Shown here: piece by piece, positions 1-9,722 of the stretch | Layout of the letters: each line of letters begins with the position of its first letter | How positions within the stretch are numbered: position 1 is the first letter of the stretch | From: Kosmotoga olearia TBF 19.5.1 | GTDB lineage: Bacteria; Thermotogota; Thermotogae; Petrotogales; Kosmotogaceae | Reading direction: 5' to 3' | DNA length: 64,000 nucleotides | Assembly (NCBI RefSeq): GCF_000023325.1 | Contig: NC_012785.1 | Location: forward strand, 1,364,001-1,428,000 | The notes under the pieces: model-generated | What the model saw: only the letters and a program-made list of their open reading frames with translations | Database searches by the model: none | Told to the model about the DNA's origin: nothing | Program-made: the position numbers and the translations under genes

Positions 1-881
1 CTTGCCTGTAGAGGTCTTTAACCATTCTAACGATTTTATTCTTCTCTTCTTCGCGTCGCTTTTGCAGCATTTCCTGCCTGGTACATTTGAACTCCGTCAA
101 CTCTGTCGGAAGGTTTTTTTCTTCTATACCGGCTATTTTGATTCTTTTGGGTATCGTTCGCTTTATGTATTCTTTGGCTTCTTCGGTGAGATTCTTGACT
201 AAACGAAATCGGTCACTAACCTGTATGACCTGAGGGAATGCTTCTTCTAAGGCTTTTGCATAGCTAATCGAACCATCACGTGATACCACTTCTATATCCG
301 GATATCCTTTCAACCATTCGGTGACTTCTTTCGTATCTCGAAAGGCAACGATATCTACAACCTGTGACGTATCCCGATCGACCATCACTGTCCCATAAGT
401 GCGGACTTTCTTTATGGCAAAATCGTCGTTGCAGATTCTCTTGACTCTAATGTTTACAACTAACTTGTTTTTTTAATATCCGTAAGATTGTGTCATCCGA
501 AATCCTGGCTATCCCTTTGTTAATAACTTTCTTTGCACTGCGAGCACTCATATTTAATGCGATTTCTCTGATTTTTTCATCCAGCCTGATCGTTCTTCTT
601 CCATACCTGGTGGTAAAAGGAAGTGTTTCTGGAAATCGTGCATGGTCACATTCGGGATTCTTACAAAAAAAGACTCTCCGCTCCAGTATGATTGTCAGTA
701 GCTTTTCTTGAACGGGTAAATCGGAGATAGTATTACGATATACGGAGTGGACATTCCTCGATTTCTTGCCACAATATGGACAAGCCTCTTCAGAAGTCCC
801 TTTTCTCGCATGGAGTTCTATTTTTTTATCGTCCGTAAAAGCTTCTACCAATACCAAATCTGGATCCAGTGTTCTCAACAA
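1..881 (-). pseudogene. ISL3-family transposase, frameshifted
   Basis: The 5' reading frame (144 codons from TTG at 881) encodes the N-terminal zinc-binding part of an ISL3 transposase, with CPYCG and a second Cys pair (FFCKNPECDH), followed by a helix-turn-helix region. It stops at 447. The catalytic part continues in the +1 frame as VKRICNDDFAIKK, then TYGTVMVDRDT and EVVSRDGS, and is still open at position 1. The break falls at a run of seven A residues on the minus strand (467-473); six A residues would restore a single frame. The gene is therefore broken, or depends on slippage at that run. ISL3 transposases are usually about 400-450 aa, so about a third lies off the window. Confidence 0.8.
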
Positions 882-977
882 TCCCTACATTTATATCATC
901 TGTCTTGTCATAGTTTTTTGTCCATGCTTCGATTCTACTCTTTTTTATTGGTTAATCAGTAAATCCGTGGAAGAACC
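1..977 (-). mobile_element. ISL3-family insertion sequence, 3' part off the window
   Basis: The stretch carries an ISL3-type transposase on the minus strand and lies 23 bp beyond the end of the flippase gene. The right boundary near 977 is inferred: read on the minus strand the sequence there begins GGTTCTTCCACGG, which resembles ISL3-type terminal repeats. The other end is outside the window, so neither the inverted repeat nor a target duplication can be checked. Confidence 0.6.
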
Positions 978-999
978 AATTTTATTTGACCACATACAC

Positions 1000-2457
1000 T
1001 TATTGACTTTCTTGAAAGTTGCGATAAGTTTCTATTGAAAAATATAGCAAAATCAAAATGCAAATAGATGAAGGCCCAAAACGCCATAATCTTTCTGGAA
1101 TACTAAATGGTTCGAATATATTTGTCATGACATATTGTTCAAGAGAGATCGCAGAAGGGATTAATGCAAAAAGAAGCATAATATTAAGTGCCAACGTTTT
1201 CTCTCTCAAAAGAATGCTAGAGCTAAACCAGTGGAATAGGAATAAACAAAAATAGGAAAACACGGTAGTCCAAGCAGCAATTTCATAACCGTAACCTGGT
1301 ATAAGCCAGATGTTTAGCGTAATATTTATACCTCCTGCAAGCAACGAACCTATAGATATTATCAATGTTTTCTTTTTAAAGAGCGCATAATTTACGTAAA
1401 GAGTATACAAGAATTGGAAGAAATAGCTAAGAATGATTACCGGTATAATTCGAACTGAAGCAAGAAAATTAGAGGGAGCCAGAAACAGTGCAAGTTCAGG
1501 ACCTATTGCCATAATGCCTATGGTAGAAATTAAAAAAAGCATTGTAAATAAATAAGAGGCTTTTTTTATTCGCTCGGAGTTTCCAGCAGCTTTTTGTCGA
1601 AAAAACCATGGGACCCAGGCAGAGTTGGCAGCTACTAGAAGAATTAAAAGAATCATCCCAATATTATAAGCAAAACTGTATAAACCAGCTTCTTTTGAAC
1701 CAATTATCGATTGAATAGCGATCCTATCAAATTGAGCGAGAATTATGCCCGATAAACTGCTTGGTATTAATGGTATGCCTATTTTAAGAGCGTATTTCCA
1801 AGCTTTAGGCCAAACCATTTTTCTACCTGCACTCAAAACAAAAATGAAAATAACCACAGCGATTATAAAAGAAGGAATTAGTGAACCATAAACTCGCCCT
1901 AAATATTTTCTTCGTGAAAACAGTATTATTAACACTATAGAAAGACCCGCTTGAATTCCAGCATTAGTAATATTAAGTATTGCCCTTTGCTTGTATTTTT
2001 GTCTAAAGCGCAAATCATTGTCCCAAAAATATAAAACAAAACCAACATAACCAGCCATAAGTGAAAGCAAAAGCAAATCAATGCTTAACTGAGAAATTTT
2101 TGCAAGCCAACCAATTAAGAAAAAGATAAACAAAAACATACTCGCAAAAGAAAACAATGAGAGAAAAAGTACCGACGAACGATATTGCAAATACCGTTCC
2201 TTAAAATCTATTAGAGCTGTTCCGTTTCCAGCTTGTAAGTTTGCTCCGGTAAGAATCTTCATTATACCAACAACACTTGCATATACTGAAATGATGCCGT
2301 ATTCTTCTACTGAAAGAAGCCTCGTAAAGATAGGGATTGTAATAAACGATATCCCTCTCAAAAGGAATTCGCTAATAAGATACCAAATTCCAGATTTAAG
2401 AGTGGTACTTCTGTATAGGAGTACCTTTGCTTTCTTAAGATAACTAAGTAAATGCAT
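1000..2457 (-). CDS. Wzx-like polysaccharide flippase
   Basis: A 485-aa polytopic membrane protein with about 12-14 hydrophobic segments and short charged loops, typical of the MATE/MVF-like polysaccharide transporters (Polysacc_synt family). The N-terminal ISEFLLRGISFITIPIFTRLL segment is characteristic of Wzx proteins. The role inferred is to flip undecaprenyl-linked repeat units across the inner membrane for assembly by the Wzy-like protein encoded upstream. The ATG follows GGAGAATAGGG. It is the last gene of the minus-strand polysaccharide cluster and ends next to the ISL3 element. The substrate cannot be read from the sequence. Confidence 0.85.
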   Translation of the reverse strand: MHLLSYLKKAKVLLYRSTTLKSGIWYLISEFLLRGISFITIPIFTRLLSVEEYGIISVYASVVGIMKILTGANLQAGNGTALIDFKERYLQYRSSVLFLSLFSFASMFLFIFFLIGWLAKISQLSIDLLLLSLMAGYVGFVLYFWDNDLRFRQKYKQRAILNITNAGIQAGLSIVLIILFSRRKYLGRVYGSLIPSFIIAVVIFIFVLSAGRKMVWPKAWKYALKIGIPLIPSSLSGIILAQFDRIAIQSIIGSKEAGLYSFAYNIGMILLILLVAANSAWVPWFFRQKAAGNSERIKKASYLFTMLFLISTIGIMAIGPELALFLAPSNFLASVRIIPVIILSYFFQFLYTLYVNYALFKKKTLIISIGSLLAGGINITLNIWLIPGYGYEIAAWTTVFSYFCLFLFHWFSSSILLREKTLALNIMLLFALIPSAISLEQYVMTNIFEPFSIPERLWRFGPSSICILILLYFSIETYRNFQESQ

Positions 2458-2774
2458 CTACCCTATTCTCCTAATTTGATTTTTGAGGTTTTTAAATATT
2501 TTGATTTTAATCTGATGCAGAACCTTGTGATTATAATAGTAATAAAAGTATAGAAACAATTCGCAAAAAAGCGAACAAATTTCTTTGAATATGCCTTTTT
2601 GCGTAACCCTAGTTAACCATTTTCATTTTTACATCATCCAAATACGCGTCACAGGTATACTTTTCCTTTAAATCTCAACTATAGTCCAATTTAACACATT
2701 TTCAAATTTTGTGTTGAGGTTTTCTATCTTTTCCACATGTTCGATGTTTTAAGAAAAGCAGTATAATTTGAAAT
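2458..2774. other. AT-rich intergenic region
   Basis: About 320 bases between the flippase and the amidotransferase-like gene. The sequence is AT-rich and I see no reading frame with a ribosome binding site, no clear hairpin and none of the hairpin repeats found further right. Confidence 0.5.
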
Positions 2775-4484
2775 TCAATACTTTAATATGTTTTCAATAT
2801 TACCGATTTTGAATTCTATTAAGCTATCAGCGACACCATCAACAATTGTGTCAGTTAGCATTTTTAACTTAAGAATTTCGATAGCGAGGGGAGTCTTGTT
2901 GATTTGGTAACTCCAAATAAGTGATTTATTGAAAATACTGTCAAATAAGTCGTTTTTTTTGTTCAAAACATCATGAAGGAATTTTTGAAAATCTCTGTGA
3001 AGAGTCCATTTCCAATAATCCAACCCTGTTCCTCTAAAAAAACGTGCTATAATTGATTTACCAGCTTGTTCTGGTAAATGACTTAACATAGGATTTTTTC
3101 TTTTTATTATTTCTCGTAACATCACCCTATTAACTATGAATTTTGGAGGCCATTTTAATATATTGTCAAATGCGAAGGGATAATAAAAGTAATATGTCTT
3201 CTTTGTTCTTGATAACGATTCAAAACCACCACAGTATTGCCAACGCTCAAGTATAGTTGCAGCATACTTCTGCCTTGAAAAAAATTTTCCACCTTCACGG
3301 TTTCTTTCTAGGAATTTAGCAATATGAGTTCTATAATCAGTAATATCATTAATATCGTATAAAAAATCCAGAATACCTAGCTCGTCTTTTTTGTTTCTTC
3401 CTTTTGGTAGAAATTTTTCGAGTAATTTTCGTGGTCGCCTGTGATATATTGAATATCGCCACTTATAAATAGTAAAGTAGTCCATCATGTAGTTTAGTAG
3501 TTCTTCATAACTCATTCTATCGTGATCATATTTGACCATGCCGCCAACAGATATGCCAGGATGTCCAGTGAGTAATATATCAAATTTGGGAATACGGGTT
3601 ACTGGATTCTTAAACACTTGTGAAGGCCCAAGGGGATTATTTCTAAGATCTAAAAGAGCTTGGCCAAGATATTTTCCATCTGTATAATTCACAAAGTAAT
3701 TTGAGATTCCAAGATGCTTTGCAATCATAATTGAATTTTTATGAGAAATTGAAAGCCACCCCCCAAAGGGGCTTTCCTCTCCTATTATGAATGATAATAC
3801 TGGCAAATTATATTGCTTAGCATAAACAGCAATTAATCTAGAATCCAATCCACCGCTATTTCCGAATGCGAAAACTTTGTTTGGATTTCTTGTTTTAATG
3901 AAATGAAAGAATTTATTCATATCAGATTCAAAGCGTTGAAAAGCTTCATCAATCGTTAGAGTGTAATCTGGATTATATGAGTAATTCCAGTATCTTGATT
4001 TAGTAAAATCTAATGAATTTATGTCAATTTTCATGATAGTCGCGTATGGTAGTGTAGTAATGTTTTTAAAAAATGTGGATTCTTCATCGAAGCTGTAAAA
4101 AAAGAAAAGAGTTTTCTTCAATACGTCAGGAAGGATTTCAATATCACTATAACCCACATTTCGCACAATTTCCCAGAGACAATTTGTTAGAATGAAACGA
4201 TTTCCTTTTTTGAAAAGGAAGGTTGGAATCTTGCCAAGTTTGTCATTTTTTATAACTAGGACATTGTGTAAAGCATCGTAACCAATGTAGATGAAAATAC
4301 CACGAACAGGAGTAACAGCAAAATCATTTGGTGAAATTTCTAAAAGTTGTTCTGTGGTATATTCGACACATTCACCATCTAATATGATGAGTCGATTCTT
4401 AGTTAAATTCGCGTTCCCTTTGTAGTAAATTGAACCAAACTTAATACTATCTTTGAAAGGTTGGTTGCTAACTACAAAATCCAC
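2775..4484 (-). CDS. asparagine-synthase-like amidotransferase of the polysaccharide cluster
   Basis: A 569-aa protein with the two-part layout of asparagine synthetase B. Residues about 1-200 look like the N-terminal glutamine-amidotransferase-type fold. From about 205 comes an adenylating PP-loop domain with the signature SGGLDSR (about 209-215). The nucleophilic Cys2 of true glutamine-dependent enzymes is missing: the protein begins MDFVVSN. It may therefore use ammonia or a different nucleophile. AsnB-like proteins in O-antigen clusters, such as the WbpS type, amidate uronic acid sugars, and that is my inference here. Lasso-peptide cyclase or beta-lactam synthetase relatives share the fold but their usual neighbours are absent. 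The GTG start follows AAGAAGGTG. Confidence 0.7.
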   Translation of the reverse strand: MDFVVSNQPFKDSIKFGSIYYKGNANLTKNRLIILDGECVEYTTEQLLEISPNDFAVTPVRGIFIYIGYDALHNVLVIKNDKLGKIPTFLFKKGNRFILTNCLWEIVRNVGYSDIEILPDVLKKTLFFFYSFDEESTFFKNITTLPYATIMKIDINSLDFTKSRYWNYSYNPDYTLTIDEAFQRFESDMNKFFHFIKTRNPNKVFAFGNSGGLDSRLIAVYAKQYNLPVLSFIIGEESPFGGWLSISHKNSIMIAKHLGISNYFVNYTDGKYLGQALLDLRNNPLGPSQVFKNPVTRIPKFDILLTGHPGISVGGMVKYDHDRMSYEELLNYMMDYFTIYKWRYSIYHRRPRKLLEKFLPKGRNKKDELGILDFLYDINDITDYRTHIAKFLERNREGGKFFSRQKYAATILERWQYCGGFESLSRTKKTYYFYYPFAFDNILKWPPKFIVNRVMLREIIKRKNPMLSHLPEQAGKSIIARFFRGTGLDYWKWTLHRDFQKFLHDVLNKKNDLFDSIFNKSLIWSYQINKTPLAIEILKLKMLTDTIVDGVADSLIEFKIGNIENILKY

Positions 4485-4539
4485 AAAATCACCTTCTTCT
4501 TATTCTTTTGATAACGTGTTATGTTCGATAATTTATTAA

Positions 4540-5085
4540 GTTGTCTCGAGACTCAGTAATAACCAACGATATTAGCCACTTTTCTGTGGAGGGGTAACCA
4601 TCTAATCTAAGATGTTGAAAATAACACAAAAGTTATAAGCCAAAATGGTCAAACCAACTGCTGTATCATCATTCTCATATACCGGATATGTTCTAGTTTG
4701 AAGTAATCTTCGAGGATATTGTTCTTTCTATCCTCCCCAGCGTTTTAAATACTTTGCGGTATGTTTTTCAATTCCAATAGTTCCATATATTCAGGGTTCT
4801 ATTCTAAAAAGTCCTTTGTACCACGATAAGAAGTGCCACTCAGTTTAAGCAACACCAAGAAATTCATTCTGCTCTTGTCAAAATGCAATTTTCTTCCCTC
4901 TCTGCCACTTATGTTGATAGATTCGATCGGCAAGAGCTTATCCCTAGTATTTCAATAGCCTTCGCGATGTTCTTTCTTCAAGCTTTTGCGGTATCGTGGG
5001 CCTCCTTTCTTGTTTTGAACTGTTTCAATAGTACCACCATTGAAACCTTTGAAGTCCCTCTTTTTTCGAGGTATCCTATAATATT
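4540..5085 (-). mobile_element. decayed, internally deleted relic of the 1,070-bp IS
   Basis: The sequence aligns by eye with the IS at 24377-25446. The left part (about 4540-4755) matches its transposase 3' end, and the right part (about 4760-5085) matches its 5' end and terminus. Roughly 500 bases of the transposase middle are missing. Stops and indels occur throughout, and the ends have decayed (GTTGTCTC, GGTATCC). It sits between two polysaccharide genes and shows that this IS has long been present in the genome. Confidence 0.8.
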
Positions 5086-5489
5086 AATTTTAATACCACT
5101 AATAAAGCATGATCATTGCTTTTTATTCGTGTTATGCACTTCAAATTAACGGCACGAATATATTACAAATTCTCCCGAACAAATATTATTAAGGCTGCCT
5201 GCTTCGACCGCAAAGAACAGGAGAGATTCGTCCTCAATTATTCCTCTGTCTTGTTCATAGCAAACCACAAAAACGAAACGCCAAAAGACTTGCTAAGTTA
5301 TGTAATTGCTCTCAATTTTCCATTTCAGCGAGATTCTATCATTCTGTCAAAGATTAGATAGGACTTAGAGATTTCTTAGAAGAACTCATTTTCAATCTAT
5401 CTTTGGATTGCTAAGAAAATCGTTGAAATCAGCTCTTTTGTTGTGCTTTTGATTTCTTTGTTAGTTCAAAATGCATAACTTGAGGAACA
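5086..5489. other. intergenic region, no gene seen
   Basis: About 400 bases between the IS relic and the end of the GT-B-like gene. The open frames here lack ribosome binding sites and resemble no family I know. It may be decayed coding sequence. Confidence 0.4.
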
Positions 5490-6935
5490 TCAGAATCGTT
5501 CTGGTTGTCTACCACTTAACATAGTAATAAAAGATCTAAAAGACTCTTGCCAATCCATCTTCCAATAGTACTTCCAGTCAACTTTATTCTTAGGTTTATC
5601 TTTAGAAACAATAAGTTCAGCGAGTTCTTCAGCGCTCTTAAACCACTTTCCAATTCCTTCGGGAATATAAGCTCTGCTTCTAATATCATCGTAAATAAAA
5701 ATGGATTTTTCAAATGGCAATGCCTCAAAAAGAGTCGTAGAATTAAAGCCTACAATTGCGATTGAGTTGGCAATATAATCGTAAATGCTGCCGTCTTTCA
5801 CAACCGTAATTCCGCTGATATTGTACAATGATCGATATCTGTCTTCAAAAGCAATTTCTCCTGGATGAAGTTTAAAAATAATCTCATATTTCTCTGGAAG
5901 TAAATTGCGCAGTTTTTTCGCAAGAGTAACCATCAAGCTCGAGACTATACCTTGTGAAACAACCAGTATTTTTTTCCTAGTTGGATTTGTTGTGATATTT
6001 TTATTTTTATACTTAATCCACCTACGTGCCAAATCAGGATTACCGATCACAACCTTTTGACTAGGATATCTTTTGAGAGAATCGTTCCAGTATTGACCAA
6101 AAGTTAGGAAGTAATCTGGGAGGTAATTCTTGTAAATTTCATTGTTGATTGCATAATTGTATGCTAAATGACTATTCCCTACCCAGCCATGCTGGAATTC
6201 TGCTACTTTAATGCCTAAGTTTTTACATTCTTTGATGATTATAGAATTCTTTCCACCATAAGACCCGCAATGAACAAAAACAAGCTTTGGACGAATTTTG
6301 TTAACTAAACGCATTACTATACGTGAATATTCTAATCCATATATGATTTGCTTGCTTAATATTGTTTTATTTATTATTACTTGTGGGAATTCTTGAATTA
6401 TTCTTTGTTCCAGTTCATCAACAAATGTTTTTACAATTTTTTTCTTAGAACGTGGTATTTGCAACATGGCAATCTTTGCCTGTAAATTCAAAGGTTCCAA
6501 GTAAATAATTTTCTTTGAAAAAGCCGGTGAGTAGTGAACTCCTGAAGTTCCTTCTTCCAAAATCACCGGTTCATTTGGAAATAGTGAAGCAAGGTTATCA
6601 TATATCGTATCAAAATAGAGGTTATTAACCTTTCTTCTACGAAGTCCTGAAATAGAAAATATAAGAAAATCAGATTTCATTTTCCTTATCCTGTAACTGT
6701 GTACTGTCCAGCCCATTACTAAAGATTGAGCGAAATTCAGTTTCCAGAGTTTTTGATTAGTTAAAGAAGAATAGGGTTTTTCAAATTTAGAATATGAATA
6801 AATTATACTACTAAGAAGATTCCAGCGAATTATTGGGTAAATAAGTTTATCCTCAATTTTCTCTGCTAGAAGTACATCTTCATTTTTCTTTTCAAACTCC
6901 AGCACTTTCTCTACCAATTGCTGATAATCGTTCAT
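5490..6935 (-). CDS. GT-B-like capsular polysaccharide glycosyltransferase
   Basis: A 481-aa soluble protein. Its C-terminal half has features shared by the CDP-glycerol glycerophosphotransferase and capsule polymerase group: VAEFQHGWVG (about 245), FKLHPGE (about 350), and a nucleotide-sugar-binding segment GFNSTTLFEALPF (about 405). The exact donor and acceptor are unknown. The ATG follows AGGAGGTCAG. It overlaps the 3' end of the Wzy-like gene by 44 bases, which suggests translational coupling. The N-terminal half (residues 1-200) matches nothing I recognise. Confidence 0.65.
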   Translation of the reverse strand: MNDYQQLVEKVLEFEKKNEDVLLAEKIEDKLIYPIIRWNLLSSIIYSYSKFEKPYSSLTNQKLWKLNFAQSLVMGWTVHSYRIRKMKSDFLIFSISGLRRRKVNNLYFDTIYDNLASLFPNEPVILEEGTSGVHYSPAFSKKIIYLEPLNLQAKIAMLQIPRSKKKIVKTFVDELEQRIIQEFPQVIINKTILSKQIIYGLEYSRIVMRLVNKIRPKLVFVHCGSYGGKNSIIIKECKNLGIKVAEFQHGWVGNSHLAYNYAINNEIYKNYLPDYFLTFGQYWNDSLKRYPSQKVVIGNPDLARRWIKYKNKNITTNPTRKKILVVSQGIVSSLMVTLAKKLRNLLPEKYEIIFKLHPGEIAFEDRYRSLYNISGITVVKDGSIYDYIANSIAIVGFNSTTLFEALPFEKSIFIYDDIRSRAYIPEGIGKWFKSAEELAELIVSKDKPKNKVDWKYYWKMDWQESFRSFITMLSGRQPERF

Positions 6936-8160
6936 TCTGACCTCCTAGAGTATGACCAGACTTATAGTATAACTCTTTAATAGCAACAGCCCAATTAAAT
7001 TCAGCGATTAACACAACAATAAGTATAGGAATGATCCTTAAAGTAATGACGTTAAGACCATTAAATTGGGAGATCGCAAGGTTTATTGTCATTAACCATG
7101 TAAATAGCGAATAGTTATATTTGCTTAGGAGCCCTAGTAATGTACTTATTATCAGTGTTCCAAGGAATATACCATAGATCCCATTAACAATGTACATCTC
7201 TCCGAAATATGTTATTCTTACACCAACCGTGCTATTTTGACTTCCAAAAAGAATTGAATGAAACAGACTCCCTCTATTGAATAAACCGATTTCGTATTTA
7301 TTCACACCGAGAAACTGCCAAACTTCGTCTGGAAGCAGTGTCGCGATCATATTTCCCAATATTCTTTTTCCTGTTTCAGTGTTGGAATTCGGATCATATT
7401 TGTTAATGAAATTCGAAAAATCTCGAAATTCGGGAGCTAAAGATGCGAGAGTGATTCTGGAAATAAGAACAGGATCATCTATTTTGCTTTTTATAAGCAA
7501 TATCCGATAAAACATCATAGACAAAAACGCTATAATTATAAACATAAAGAGTATGGTTCTAAAACGATGATTTCCAATACCCATTATTACAAGGAAATAT
7601 ACAAACATTATTCCTAACCACAAAAACAAGCTTCGCGATCTTCCGAAAAGTACTAAAATTGAGAATTTTGCTATAAATAACAACAAGATAAAGATTTTAC
7701 TATTCGAAGATTTTCTAGAAAATAAGTATAGACAATCAAGACCCGATGCAATTGACAAAACAGTTAATCCTACACCAACTAATCCAGATTCTGTTATTGG
7801 GACTCCACCATAAACCCAGAATGGTTTGAACCCCATCTGATACAATCTATTGAAAACAAGCATAACACCAACTGTAAGGAGTGCCAGTGAAGAAGTTGTA
7901 TAACTAAATCTCGTTATATTCAATACTATAGGGTAAGTGCGTTTAGGTAAAACAGAACGAGCAATTTTGTAGGCAATAACAGCCAGAAGATAATTAATTA
8001 TCATAATATAAACTGTCTCATTTCTTCCAATAGTTTGATATCCATAAAAAAAGTTCATGAATGTTGACATTAAATAACCAACACCGAATAAATATATATA
8101 TATCATTGAATAAATAAAGAAACTGAAATTGTCCCTTACTCCAGAAAACAACCGATTCAT
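6892..8160 (-). CDS. Wzy-like polysaccharide polymerase
   Basis: A polytopic membrane protein of about 422 aa with roughly 10-12 hydrophobic helices and a long hydrophilic loop (about residues 225-300, including PEFRDFSNFI). This is the shape of O-antigen/oligosaccharide repeat-unit polymerases, which are poorly conserved in sequence. Context supports the call: it lies in the same operon as a priming transferase, glycosyltransferases and a Wzx-like flippase. I prefer the ATG at 8160, which has GGGTGAG just upstream; an in-frame GTG lies at 8169. The downstream gene starts inside its 3' end. Confidence 0.7.
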   Translation of the reverse strand: MNRLFSGVRDNFSFFIYSMIYIYLFGVGYLMSTFMNFFYGYQTIGRNETVYIMIINYLLAVIAYKIARSVLPKRTYPIVLNITRFSYTTSSLALLTVGVMLVFNRLYQMGFKPFWVYGGVPITESGLVGVGLTVLSIASGLDCLYLFSRKSSNSKIFILLLFIAKFSILVLFGRSRSLFLWLGIMFVYFLVIMGIGNHRFRTILFMFIIIAFLSMMFYRILLIKSKIDDPVLISRITLASLAPEFRDFSNFINKYDPNSNTETGKRILGNMIATLLPDEVWQFLGVNKYEIGLFNRGSLFHSILFGSQNSTVGVRITYFGEMYIVNGIYGIFLGTLIISTLLGLLSKYNYSLFTWLMTINLAISQFNGLNVITLRIIPILIVVLIAEFNWAVAIKELYYKSGHTLGGQNERLSAIGRESAGV

Positions 8161-8198
8161 CACGCTCACCCGACTTTAGAAAAGTCTGTATAAAATTT

Positions 8199-9284
8199 TT
8201 AGGAGAAAATTTTCCTGTAATAAGCAAAATAGTTCTCCCAATACAAATTATTTTCTAAAACATAACTTCTTGAAAGATTTTGGAGATATCTTAGTTTACT
8301 TTCATTTTTTGCAATCGAAGAGACTTTTTGATAAATTTCTTCGGGACTTGCTCGCTTGCCAACAAGGAGCATAACCTCCTTTGGGATTTTTATTGAAAAA
8401 CGAGAGTGATCAGTAACTAATACACAGCCGCCAATTAAATATTCATAATTTTTATTAGGAGAAATTATTTCTGATTCTGGAAAGTCAAGCAAATTGAATC
8501 CAAAATCGCTTTGTAAAATAATTTTGGCAACTATTTTGTGATCCACAGAACCTAAAAATTTCAGATCATCTGGAAATTTGTTCTGCAAATCCTCTATCCT
8601 TTTCTTTATTCTATTTTTTCCTGGTCGATTTGCAATTTTGCCTATTAAAATAGTTTGAAATTCTCCAGACTGAAGTAGAAGTTCGAAAACATCGAGTGTC
8701 TTCAACATAAACCGATGTTCTTCTGTTATCATACCTGCATAAACTACTGTCTTTTTTCTAGTGACTGATTTATTCATATCTTTAAACTCAAAGTCTTCTT
8801 TCATAGGAAGATTATCAAAAACAAAAACATGATCAAATTTATTTTCTAAGTACTTTTGTCCACGAATAGCTGTCACACATGATCTACTTAATTTGTGGTG
8901 CAGCGATTTCAAAAACAAGAATTCGATCTTTGACATTGTGCCTCCAATTTTCTCATGAATATCAACGACAATTTTGCCATTCACGCTTCTTCTAAAGGAA
9001 AAGAGCGGTAACAATATAGGATCTTGAACAAAGAAATAATCATACCCTTTTAAGCTTTTACTTATGGTGCGAAAAGTCGAAAAAATGTTTCCATAATCTC
9101 TTTTTCCAGAGATGTGGTAGTGTTTAAACTCAAAGCGATTATCATTTACCATAAAAGTTGGGGTATTTTCAGTAGATATGTTGAAGTACGTTACATAATA
9201 ACCAAGATGCAAAAGGGATACAATATGTCTTTTTATTCTGTAATCATAACTCGGATGGCAAGATAATACAGCAATTCGTTTCAT
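8199..9284 (-). CDS. glycosyltransferase, GT4-like
   Basis: About 361 aa with the two Rossmann-type lobes of a GT-B glycosyltransferase. The N-terminus MKRIAVLSCHPSYD and DYFFVQDPILLPL fit the acceptor lobe, and FDNLPM leads into the C-terminal donor lobe with VVYAGMITEEH. The usual EX7E motif is degenerate (FPESEIISPNKNYEYL). I chose the ATG at 9284, preceded by GGTAGGTG, over an upstream in-frame start at 9341. It ends 39 bases before the Wzy-like gene. Sugar specificity is unknown. Confidence 0.7.
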   Translation of the reverse strand: MKRIAVLSCHPSYDYRIKRHIVSLLHLGYYVTYFNISTENTPTFMVNDNRFEFKHYHISGKRDYGNIFSTFRTISKSLKGYDYFFVQDPILLPLFSFRRSVNGKIVVDIHEKIGGTMSKIEFLFLKSLHHKLSRSCVTAIRGQKYLENKFDHVFVFDNLPMKEDFEFKDMNKSVTRKKTVVYAGMITEEHRFMLKTLDVFELLLQSGEFQTILIGKIANRPGKNRIKKRIEDLQNKFPDDLKFLGSVDHKIVAKIILQSDFGFNLLDFPESEIISPNKNYEYLIGGCVLVTDHSRFSIKIPKEVMLLVGKRASPEEIYQKVSSIAKNESKLRYLQNLSRSYVLENNLYWENYFAYYRKIFS

Positions 9285-9509
9285 ATATACACCTACCGTT
9301 TGAGATAATTTACTTTTAATCAAATCGATATTTTTTAGCATAAACTCTTGAGTAGCACAAAAAATATTCCTATAGGAACATATTACTGGAAAGTAAAAGC
9401 TGTAGAGTTGTTTTCCGTATTTTATTAATAGCTTTCTTACTATCTTGATTTTTCTTTAGTCTGACCTTGTCTAACTCTCATTTCAGCGATATCATTTTTT
9501 CTCACCTGG

Positions 9510-9722
9510 TTAGAACTTTTCCTGTATCAAAGGTGAGGTTTTCTTCCTGCTATGAAAAGTCTTTCCTTTTTTCCAAAAGCTCTTTCCACTGCGTTTTTTA
9601 TATCGGGTTATATGTACACTTATTGTTCGAATAAATATCCCTTTCTTTTTTGGCGGTTTCTTAAGAAATTCCTTTATTGATGTATTTTTTCCTTTCTTAT
9701 TTATTTTCTTAGTGATACTCAT
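9510..9722 (-). CDS. small lysine-rich ORF, doubtful
   Basis: A 70-codon frame whose ATG overlaps the stop codon of the upstream glycosyltransferase (TAATG), a layout typical of coupled genes. The product is very basic, with many Lys and Arg residues, and matches no family I know. AT-rich DNA can give such frames by chance, so I rate it as possible only. The bases between 9285 and 9509 hold nothing I can identify. Confidence 0.25.
   Translation of the reverse strand: MSITKKINKKGKNTSIKEFLKKPPKKKGIFIRTISVHITRYKKRSGKSFWKKGKTFHSRKKTSPLIQEKF

Noticed and set aside
5116-5361. 81-codon frame in the gap after the IS relic.
   Set aside because: No ribosome binding site, no recognisable motif and it lies next to decayed IS sequence.
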